DNA of 64,000 nucleotides from Trachythela sp. YZ-2020. Taxonomy: Eukaryota > Cnidaria > Anthozoa > Malacalcyonacea > Clavulariidae. The stretch's first letter is position 1. The number at the start of each line of letters is the position of its first letter. The notes beneath the pieces are model-generated. The model did no database searches and was not told the DNA's origin. It saw only the letters and a list, made by a program, of their open reading frames with translations. Positions 49,699 to 61,600 of this stretch are shown here, piece by piece. The position numbers and the translations under genes were made by a program. The stretch is taken from NCBI GenBank assembly GCA_016169945.1, contig JADLSH010000279.1, positions 2,046,001 through 2,110,000 of the forward strand. The letters run 5' to 3'.

Positions 49699-52600
49699 AT
49701 GCCTGTAAAAGGTAAGCAATTGAGCAATATTATTTTTGCGAAAAAAGGAATAGTCATGTAGTTTTACTAGCAATAAAGCATTGTTGTGAAATCGTGCACA
49801 CTGTCACTGAGGAGTGCAATTCAATTCCAGGAGAATAATTTTGTTCTACCAGTGAAAAAGTGTGTCAATTACAACTTTGAAGGGTCGTGACTTTATTCCA
49901 AGAAACGGTAATTGTTTCGGAGAATATACAATCAGGAAATTCTACAGCTAAACAGTCTGAAATGAATTTGGTATTAGTACAAAACGAAAGTACTTTCGTT
50001 CTCAGCATATGGTGACCGGTTGAGCGTTGACCTTTCTTATTTGTTACTATGGTAAATATTTAAACTGAATGAAGATATTAATGATGATATATATAGCTTT
50101 CATGTGTTAAGTTACATTGTAAATTACTCTATATCTATATGATAAATGTTAACAAAACGAATAATTTTAAGACGTTTTCGTGCGCTTACGAAATTTCAAT
50201 CCGCATTTTCCCGGAACCACTGCTTGTTTCCTGGAATAGCGATCATTGGGCCGGATGCGTAAAATTTAATTAAAGAATTTAGTTTCGAAATCGGTGAAAA
50301 CTGTCATTTAGACGAAATTCTGAACTAATAGCCATATATTAAGCTACATGTATAGTGAATCGTTTACTTTATTTGTGTGTCGCCAATTGCTTTAATTTGC
50401 TTATGAATAAATAAGCATCGAATATATTCCATCGAAGGTATAGAATTTCAAGGATACAGAAGTCATCAATGCAAACATATTCACATTTAGATTTTTGCAG
50501 AATGGCCTGATAGGCCATAATTTCAATGGGATTTGGGATTAGGAAGCTGGATTTTTAATATAGGATTCAGGTTTTAGCATGGCAGGACAGGCAGGACAAT
50601 ACCAGACCTTCCAACTCCCACGCGTATTACGTGCGGAGACACACGCATTTGGCGTCTATCTCACGCTGCACACGCTTAACTACATTTTTCTCACGCATTT
50701 TCATCTCTATGAATTGTTCCTTAGATGTTTCGTTCAATAAATGGCTATAAATGACGTATTTCTAGATGATTTGACATTGTATGTGCAAAACGACGGAAGC
50801 TGTCCAAAATTTTAATATTTTCAATCACAATTTATGTTTCTTGATTGAATAAATCAATCGCAAATTATTTGTTATGATTGAAGGCTGACTGTTCGATTTC
50901 TTTCAAAGATGCTTACAAATTGTGGAAACTATATTTCTGTGACTTGGTGGAAACGAGGGGGGGGGGTGGTCCATGGGCATATTTCACATAAGATGTGTAT
51001 GTTAATCATATTCTCACTCATTTTCACTCCACAAAGTTGGAAGGAAGAAGTGTCAGGACAAAATCTATTTTGCACAGTGATCTATGTAATTATACATCCT
51101 CTTGCTATTTAACCTTTTAACATGTAAAATCCTTTATTTTTGCGTTTGCTTTTGTTCTTAATGTTCCACATATTGCATGGACACTATGTGAATGGCCGGT
51201 GGTTAACAGCCTCATACCGAGGCGCTTTCACATGCTAAGCGGTTGCGTGAAGCGCGCGTGGAAACTGTAGTGCGTAGCCCACGACGGGACGGGTCTTCCC
51301 ACCGAATTTTCCATTTCGCCCCGGTGTGTTGTCCCGCGCGCTCCTCACGCAACCGTGTAGCAAGCCAAAGCGCCTGGGTACAAGGCTGAGTGATTAAGGG
51401 TTGACTAACTGGGGCCCATATGTATCGACTGGGGATCAACAGGAACCAGCTGAGCAATCTATATAGAGCTGCTTCCGATTAATCGATTTATTTAGCAATC
51501 GATGATTCGTCACAATAATCGGATCATTGAGAACAAGCATGCACAGCATGATATTTTTCCTATGTTCTTTGTATTAACCTAAACTTTTTTTACCTATACT
51601 CGCTTTTATTGCAGTCAATTTAAGATAAGCGTATTGAAAAAAATGATTGCAAAAAACGGTCGTGTGGGAGAAATTTTTCGCGATGTTTACCTTTCGAAAC
51701 GTCACCTTTTCTCGTTAATTACGTCACATATTGGGTGCGTGATGATTTGATTTTTTCAATACGATTAATCGATTGTTGACACCGATTAATCGATCACGAA
51801 AATATCCCGCCGATGGGAGCAGCTTTACCTTTAGCATTGCTTATATAATGTTATTCAAATTTTTTCTATTTCCTCAGCCATGCAGGAGGTTATTTCCATG
51901 CACCTGGGTTTGTTGGTGTGTGTTAATTTTTGTTTAAGCAGAATAACTAAAAAACTATTAAACATTTTAAATACGGGCCATGCATGTTCATTGTTTTTCT
52001 GTGCGTATATAGTTTCTACATAACATGGCTCTATGCACATACAATTAAATTGCGTTGCAATTAGTTGCAGCAAAAATTGCCCCATCCAACATGCCCTTAA
52101 GGCTCGTCGCAAAAACCAACTCGCAAGCTCGCTGCGAGTACTTTCATCCAATCACAATGCTCGACAGTTTATTTTAATTACATGCAAGAACTCGCAGCGA
52201 GTTTGCGAGTTGGTTTTGCGATGAGTGGAAAAGAGCCTTTAACTAGGACACTAAATTGTGTTTGCAGGAAGGTCCTTTGGCCAAGAACGGCCGCCATTAA
52301 CAGATCTTCTGAAGAATATTTTGCTGAGATATCCTGATGGCGGTCAGATATTAAAAGTAAGTAATTAAGAGTATCTGTAAAGTCGTAGGTAGAAAATAAT
52401 TACTTCACAATTTGTCTGCCTTTCAGATGAATTCTGCGGTAACTGGTAAAAATTTTAGTATCGGGTCAGCGTAAAAATGTCATGATCGTTAACGTTGCGT
52501 GTTTGGAAGTTGTTTATTCCAATATGTGGATGGGAGATTATATGTAATAGTATCAGGCGAGAAAGACGTCGGTAATCTTCGAGTTAAGCTGGCTTTTCGA

Positions 52601-55600
52601 GTTAAGCCCCGATTACGCCCTAACCATACCCACGACACACCCATTTTTGCCCAGTGATGATGACAAGCTTTATTTAATCGCGCTAAAACACGCTAACATT
52701 GACAGCTAAAGCTGATTTCCAAATTGGGCGTGTAAAGTGCTTTAATAGAGACCTTTAGCATAGCGTAAATTTTTCAGACCGCGAACCACAAACCGCGGTT
52801 TCAGGTGTTTAACAGCAGTTTAGAGATTGGGGCAGGTTTTTGCTTGCCGACCGTTTCATTTCTGCTTACCGCGAGTCCTGTGTTTTGTTTTTTGTGCTTT
52901 TTGTTATTTCTATTCTCTCTTGCTCGGTAATAATCGCTAATAAAATTGTAAAAAGAAATAAAAATTGCAGAAAAAAGAAAAGAATAAAAGAACTTTTAGT
53001 AGTAGTTAAACGTGTTGTAATTAAATAGTGTTTGTTAAAAAACGTTGCCGTATTTCACTTGCCGCTAAGACCACCTTCGCGCGGTTGAACGTCAACATAA
53101 ACAACACCGCCCGCAAGACCAGATATTTGCGTTGTATTTTGCGGTTTTGGTTAAAACGCCCAAATTGGGCGTGTAAAGTGCTTTAATAACTCGAAGAACG
53201 AAACACAATTTATTTGGACCCTTCGAGTTAAGCCGTGTGGAAAATAGGATTAACAGTTGATTAATGTTGTCTACACAAATGAACCCTCGTATGCATAATT
53301 ATAATGCATATTTCAATAACTTTTTCAATACCTTTTTCCTATTCTATGACTATGGTTCCGTAAACTGGAACAATAGTATCTATGAATGTGAGGTATCCAA
53401 AATTGTAAATTGGGTAGCAACGACGTAAACAGACGTTGGCTAATTTTGCCTATTTTCAATTACTCGATTTCACTAGGAATTAATTCAAAATGCGGATGAC
53501 GCCGGGGCGAACGAGATGAAGATCTTATTTGATTCTACATCATATGGAACCGCTTCACTGGTTTCCCCCGGGTTAGCTTTATTCCAAGGTCCGGCTCTGT
53601 ACTGTTATAACAACGCCGAGTTCACGGACGAGGACTGGGAAGGACTACAACGTCTTATGAGAAGTAAGAAGGAAAATAACCCATTGAAAGTTGGTCGCTT
53701 TGGAATTGGATTCAATTCTGTGTATCACATCACAGGTATATAATTGTATAACGTATTGGTTTGCAGCGCAATGCTGCAATTTTTAGTGAACCGTAAAGAA
53801 TGAATCTTATTTTCTCCTAATACGGATGCCCAACCTTGCTCCTCCCAACAATGTCGTTATTGGAGACGGACGATCCGTTTAAACAAACTTGGGCACAAAA
53901 ACGACAGGTTGTGTGATCATTCGTATGTGTATAAACCATACTACTATGACTGAACGCTAAGCTACGGAAATTGAAGCCAAAGCAGTCTTTTTTTTTTTGA
54001 GTTTTTGATTGAGTTATATGAGTTGTGTAGATGAAATTGAAGCTATTAAAAGTTATATTTGATATAAAAACTTCAAGACTTTAGGTAAAAGGGAAATACT
54101 TAAAACTTTGAGGGAAAATTTGCCGTATTTTACAAAATTGCGGTTGTTTTTGTATTTTTTAAGTATTTCCATTTTGCCTAAAGTCTTGAAGTTTTTATAT
54201 CAAATATAACTTTTTAATAGCTTCAATTTCATATACAGCCCAATGTTCGGCGTTAAGTATTTCAACTCAAAACTCAGAAAAACTAGCTTGGCTTCAACGA
54301 ATCATAGGACTTGATCATAGGAGTTAGCGTTCCAGTTTACTTGTAGTTCAATGGTATAAACACGGCAAAAAGACGCCATTCTAGCTAATTCGTGTATATA
54401 GATGATTGAGATCGTTTTGTTTTAGAACTAAAGGCTTGCTCACACGATTCGATTTGTGGGATCCGATTCTTCTCCTGACGTATGTGATTTCACACAATAC
54501 AGCAACAACTGCGCTTTTCGCCAGGTAAGAGCCAATATTAATGGCCTTACCCTTGTCAGCAAATCCAGTAAATCACATACGTCATGAGGAGAATCGGATT
54601 CGACAAATCGGATCGTGTGAAGAGGCCTTAAGACGGTTGATGCATCTTGACCACTGATCTCTATTTGTATAAATCGAATATATATATGTTATTTACCGGC
54701 TCGGAGGCCCGTATAGGGAAATACAAAAACGGTCCGAGCCCGCCGGGGGGCGAGCCCTATACGGACCGACCAAGCCGGTAAATAATGTTTTTTTATTTAT
54801 AATTTTAAAAACAAAAACATTGTCTCTATGGATTTAGATCTCGCGCGCGGTCCGTACGGCCTCATATTGCAGGAATAAAAATAAGTATCTGCAACCAGGC
54901 AGTACCCACGGTTAAAAGTTATCTTTTGCTTTTCATCGAGTGTAAGCATAAAATTTAAGAAACTAAAACTAAAAGACACAGAAGAATGAGCTACATTTGG
55001 GAAAGAAGATGGATTAGTTTCGTTTTTTGTGCTTGTATCGCTTATTCCTTATTTAACAAGTGTTTCTTTTCTCAACCGTACTCTTCTTAGCAGCAGTTTC
55101 TCCAGTACTCACCAGCCTCTGGCGTCCATAACCGGTGCTATGCTCTTTCTTATTTCTCTAGACCTTCCAAGTATTGTGAGTGGCAGAACTGTGGCGTTTC
55201 TAGACCCACATGAGAAATATTTTGTTCCTGGTGAACCAGGCCAAGCGTTTTCTACCGGAGACCCTTTGCTAGCTGAACATTTTGACCAATTCGAGCCGTT
55301 TCACCAGATATTCGACTGCAATCTTAACCAGGGAAACTATTATAGTGGAACACTCTTTCGGTTTCCGTTAAGAACTGAACCATCAAAGTTGTCGAATAAG
55401 ATCTACACGAGAGAGATGGTCAACACTCTTTTTGATTCATTTAAAAATGAGGCCAGTGCGATCCTCCTCTTTTTGAAAAACGTCGACTCGATCAGTTTGT
55501 ACGAGCGAGAAGAACGAGGTGAAATTTTTCATCTCTATACCGCCAGAGTGTCTGAGGAGTCAAGGATTGAAGTCAGGAAGAGGAGACAAGAATTAATCCA

Positions 55601-58600
55601 GGACATCACGGTCGAGTGGGATTTTGCCGTGAAAACAACCTTCTACCGTTTGGAAATCGAGAAGGAGTGTCCAGGAAAACCTCCAGAAAGGAATGAATGG
55701 TTCTTGGCGAATCAGGTTGGCACCAGTGAGAAGAAGCTAATTGAGCTGGCCAGGGATCTAAAGTTGTTACCTTGGATCGGCATCGCATTTCCCGTTGATG
55801 TTAATAACAACATGTCATCACTTGGAAGAATTTTCTGTTTTCTTCCACTCCCCCCTGATGGCGACTGTCGTACGGGACTGCCGGTGCAAGTGAATGGCTA
55901 CTTTGGATTGACTGACAACAGAAGAGCTTTGAAATGGCCTGGTCCTGATTGTCAAAATGACGACACAGCCCAGTGGAATCAACTTCTCTTGCGTACGGTC
56001 GGAAGTCAGGTGTATGCGAACTTGATCATAGATATGGTACGAGAGGGTTCTAGTAATCTCCCGCCGGAGTTGCTCGCCAAGTTAGTATACAGCGCTCTGC
56101 CAGATCTCAGCCGTGTCAGGCAAGACTGGAAATGTATCCTAGAACCGTTTCTTAAAACAGTCTTAGCAAAGGAAATATTCTTGACTACTCCCAGAGGAAA
56201 TTGTCTTTGGATCAACCTTGGAGGAGCTATTATCGATCGCTTGGACGAGTCCAAAGGCATGAGACAAGAAATCAAACAGGTTGTCCTGTATACGTTGCTG
56301 AGTGCTGGCCAGCCAATTGTTTCACTACCGCAACACGTTATACAAGTTATCGACCAATTTCATCAGATATCTGGTTGGAGAACCCTTCAACAAGTTACCC
56401 CAGAACTTTTGTGTAACGTCTTGCGCTCAAATTTCGATTTTCACAAGCTGGCAATGGCTTTCCAAGATAGATTGTTCGTGTTGGAATATGCTCTGCCTAA
56501 TGTTCCTGGAATAATTCCTAATCTTCACGGCGTTCCTCTTCTACCATTGGAGAATCGCCAGTTTATAAAGTTCTCGTTTCCATCCGTTGAGAAGATCTTC
56601 ATTCCGTCCGAGAACCACCGTGCCAATCTCTTACCCAATATGAAACATCGTCTTCTATATCGTAACCTCCCTCTACAAGTACAACAGAAGTTCCACGAGC
56701 TTGGTTCTTCCAAAGCCACACAGTTGCACCACCCTACCGCTAGCGATATCAAGCAGCTACTCTGGCAAAACCTCCCAAAAGATTGGTCCTGCAACTATCT
56801 CCCACAGCTGGAAACCGTGACGTGGAATCCAGACACAGAGGGGCATCCATCTTTGGCCTGGCTAGAATTAGTATGGAAGTGGATCAATGAGAATTACCCA
56901 AGTAACTTGAGCGAGTTCGAAAGGATGCCACTGATTCCTGTGTCCACCAATCCACCTTCGTCTATGGCTAGACTCCAGCAGAATTCTACCATCATCGTAA
57001 GCGAACACCCACTGTGTAATGAAACACTTTCAGATGTCATTCGTGAACTTTTGAAAATGTCGAGTTGTGTTGTGGTTGAAAAAATACCATCCTTTGTAAA
57101 GCATGATCAACTCTTTCACTATATGGCTCTACCAAATCCGTCTGGTATTCTCAACGTTCTTTCTGTAGCAAGAGAAAAGGCAGTTCAACAACTATCTGTT
57201 GCACCAAACGAAGTCAAACACGAGCTTTGCTGCATTCTGTCGAGGCTAGATCGCGTGAATTTGGCTCAGAAATCATTCATTCGAACGTTGCCTATATTTG
57301 AAGCAGTCGACGGACGCCATTTTCTTTCCTGTCAAACGGAGCGAGGCGAGCAGCGTCTTGTTGCGCCACGAAATTTGTCATTACCCGAAGAAATCCGAAT
57401 TGTTGACCGAACAAAGATCCTATCCTCTTCAAAGGATGAAAGCTATCGTTTGCTGCAGAAACTTGGTGTCAGAATCGAAAGCACAGCAAGTTTGATCATG
57501 ATTCATTTAGAAAATTTCTTGAACTCTGGGATCAGGGACGTCGAAAAAGACAAGCTTATGCTTTGGATCTTGGAAAAAATGGACATCCTTAATCAAGAAA
57601 TGCCTACATTCGTCGCGTTTATCCGTCAACTGGCTTGTATTCCAACTGCCAGCGGTAAACGTATAGCACCAAATCAATTGTTTGATCATTCTGACGAACT
57701 TCTAACGCGGCTGCTAGAAGGCAACAACGAGGCGTTTGCTACAAAAGAGTTTTCAGAGCCAATACAAAGACGTAGAAATGAGTTAAACGTTCGACGTAGA
57801 GATAACCTGACCGCTCAAGATGTTTTGCTTGTTGTAAACCGATCGCCCGAGATGAGTTTAGACAGAGGTAAGGCTCTCGTGGAGCTTATGAACCAGCGAC
57901 CACAGTTACTTCAACAATGCACTACAGATGGAAGGCTATTGAGTAGTGTCCTACGTGAGTTGCCATGGTTACCAAGAGTGTATAATCGTCCCGCAAACTA
58001 TCCTGATTTCATGCCGTGGTATGATGGAATGAACCTATGTAAACCGAGCAGCATGCGTCCTGACTCGCTGGCACTTCTGGTTGGTGCGACAGCGCCTGTT
58101 TTTAACGAGAGATTGATTTCAAGTAAAGTTCAAGGTACGTAAGGCAAGTTATCTCACTACGCTTTATAGGAAAGTATTAATAGGTTGTTCAAATATCATT
58201 GTTCATTTTGAAACTTAAGAAAACCAAGGAGCATTCGTGTAAATATATTTTAAGGTTAACTTACTTCTCCAGGAGAGAGAGTTTAGCCTGAATACATTTA
58301 TGATATGTTATTTACCGGCTGGTAGGTCCATACTGGAAATTATGTTTTCCTAGGGTTTGATAATCGGCTCAAGACTGAAAGTCGAGAGACGCTTTTGAAA
58401 CCGAGCGATGAATTACGTATATTGTCGATGTATTTTTCCTCCAAGAAAAGTTAAATTCGATCCTCAACATTCCAGTGTTGCGAACTATGTTTGAGATCAG
58501 TGGTGTTACGTAATCAAAACACGGCTACCTTCAAAAAACGCGACAAAAAATCACGAAGGAAATATGTATTTTTAGTACGAGCTAGCGGTTTATCGTATAT

Positions 58601-61600
58601 TATGTTATGTAACACTTATGCTAGTTAACGTTATTTTTTCGACTTTTTGAATGCATGAGAATATAGAAATATTGGTATAGGACATTTTCGGTGTTTATGT
58701 CAACAGCTAGGAGTCAACAGCCTGGAGTTGCGGACCTAAAAAGTAAGTATTTTTATTTTTTTCAGGACTCCTTGGTATGTCTAAGACACAATACGTATTT
58801 GAAGAAGTCATTGAACAGCTACGCTTGGCCGTTGTCTCCTGGACAAACCAAACAACAACACCGTTGTCCCTTGCGAAATTTGAAGAAATGATCAAGGGTA
58901 TATACATGTATCTTTCCCAAGCACGCAAAGATACTGTGCAGCATTTGTTACAATCCAAATGTCTAACCCAATGGATATGGCATGGAAGTGGCTTTACCTC
59001 ATCCGAGAAAGTTGCTTTAGAATCACCTTTTCCGAGAAGCATCAACCTTCATCCATACTTGTTCTGTCTTCCGAACGAATTATTCAAAGTGAAGGACTTT
59101 CTACTATCCCTCGGAGTAAAACCTCAGTTTAAAGTTGATGACCTGCTGGTTATGCTGTGGAACATCAAGGCAAAGCATGATAGTGAACTGAACCGACCGC
59201 GCGAGGACGCGATGCAGGACTTAGATCAATGCCGTGCAGTGTTGGAGTGGATTGTGAGAAGCAATGGCGAGCTATCTGAAGAACGCCGGTGTAAACTTCT
59301 TATTCCAGTCCATACGACTTCCGGACAGCTGCAACTCGAACCATGCAACAACTGTACTTACTGTGATAGGGAATTCCTAAGACGAGGTGCCTCTGAACAT
59401 GAGATATCCACTCAGTCTCATCTGATTCATAAAGCGATTCCTGATGACTTGGCTAGCCGCCTTCGAGTTCCGCGTCTGTCAAGTTGTCTCGCAGGAGCCA
59501 AAGCGCTTGGTATTAAATTTAAAGAAGCTGGCCAGTATGAACCACTGACCACGAGGTTACGTAACATCCTACAGCAGTACAAAGAAGGAGTGGCGATTTT
59601 CAAAGAAATTATCCAAAACGCAGATGACGCTCGTGCTTCCAAAGTGTGCTTCGTCGTTGATTGGCGGGAGAATCCCCGAGAACGATTGCTTACTGAAGAA
59701 CTAGCTAAGTGCCAGGGACCTGCTCTTTGGGCTTATAATGACGCCATGTTCTCTGAGGCCGACTTTGAGAACATCAACAAGCTCGCTGGCGAGACAAAGA
59801 AGGAAGACTTGGAAAAAGTGGGTCGTTTTGGTCTTGGCTTTAACTCAGTCTACCATCTCACTGATGTTCCAAGTTTTGTGAGTGGCGAACACGTTGTTGT
59901 TTTTGATCCGAATATGCATCACATCTCTAAAGTAATCGACGGCAAGATGAGAGGTGGTGGGTTCATGTTAAGCTTGGTAGAAAACAAACAGGTTCTATCG
60001 GCATTCCCCGACCAATTCATGCCTTACAACCAGTTGTTTGGCTGTGACATGACAGGTACGGGCACTTTTCACTTCAAAGGAACATTGTTTCGGCTTCCAT
60101 TTCGTACAACCGTACAAGCGCAAAACAGTGAAATTTCGAACGAGCCTTACACACGAGACAACGTGAACAACCTTATCAAGTCATTGAAAGAAAGTGCGTC
60201 AACCCTGTTGCTATTTACCCAAAATGTTACGGAGGTACGAGTTTTTGAGATTCCGAAAAATTCTAACCCAAAGAAGTCTTTAGGGCGACCCTTAATAAGC
60301 ATAACAAAATCCGTCGAGAAAATCTTGCACACCAACGATGCCGATAAATGTGGCGAGGGAACGATCTTGCAAAATTCGTCAACTTGGTTATTAAACAGCC
60401 GAAGTTTGGGAATGGTGGTCACATCAGAAGGACCCCGCCGTACTGAATTGTTAAAGATGAATGTTTCGATGGTGAAATCTGACCTAAGTGAAGTATCCCA
60501 AGTTGTTCAAACAGAAGACACGTGGCTTGTTAATTCCTGCACAGGTGGCAGGTCTTCTCTTCAAGTTGCGCGAAGTGTTGATGGTATCCGGAACGCAGTT
60601 GTCCCCGTCACTGGAATAGCTGCAAAGATGACGCATTCAAATATACATGGCGTGAAAATATTCCCCGTACCTGGAGAAGTATTCTGCTTTATGCCACTCT
60701 CTATCGAGTCTGGGTTTCCCGTGCATGTCAACGGCTCTTTTTCGGTCTATTCAAATCGGCGGCGTCTATGGGAAGAAGGCGTGGGTGAACATCAATCGTT
60801 GAAACCATTTGAAGCGAAGTGGAACGAAGCGTTGATGGAAGATTCCTTAGTTCAAGCTTACCTTCAGCTGCTACAAATACTTACGTCCTACAATGCTAAA
60901 CAGTACGAGTACCACAGTCTTTGGCCTAACCCAAAAAAAGTAAACTACCCAAAAGCATGGAAACCTTTTGTCTATTCATTTTTCAACAAAATCATCGACG
61001 AAGAGTGGCCACTGTATTATTGCAATGGAAATTGGAGAAAACTTCATGATTGTCTTATCCTTGATCCAAAACTTAACAAGGTTGCTGAATGCATCACCAT
61101 TATGAATCTACTTGGTGAAAATGTCCTATCTCTTCCCCAAGACTTCATGGAAGCTTTTAAATCTAGCGGGAAAGAAACCTTTATCAAGTGTCACATGCTG
61201 ACTGAAGATAGATTCTTGAGAGGGTTCTTCTTTCCCAGAATTTCACAGATACCGATCCAGCTTCGTAACTCAGTTCTTGTTCACATCCTCGATCGTCGAC
61301 TAAGCAAACATCGAAACTATGATGACCTTTTAGGTACGTACCCAAGTTTCAGCTGTTCTAAAGACGGAACGTTGCTGCGCAAACCAAACGAGCTGGTCCA
61401 TCCTAAAGGAAAAGTTGCCTGTCTGTTTTCTGAAGAAGAGAAACGATTCCCGTTGGACGATCGCTTTTTGGAGAAAGAGCGAGCAATGATGTTAGAAGAG
61501 TTGGGAATGGCTATTGATTTTCTTTCGTGGTGTGCTTTGTGTGAACGAGCTGAATGGGTTTCCAATCACTGCGATGTAGAGAAAGCAGGATTGCTTATTC

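Larger units (their letters stand above)
49712..52267 (+). other. Intron 1 of sacsin copy 2
   Basis: This 2.56-kb intron starts with sequence similar to the start of intron 1 in copy 1 (GTAAGC, then TTGTTCTACCAGTGAAAAA). It contains the foldbacks at 51209-51386 and 52101-52238. No independent gene is visible, and the frames at 50909-51112 and 51855-52151 are unconvincing. Confidence 0.7.
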
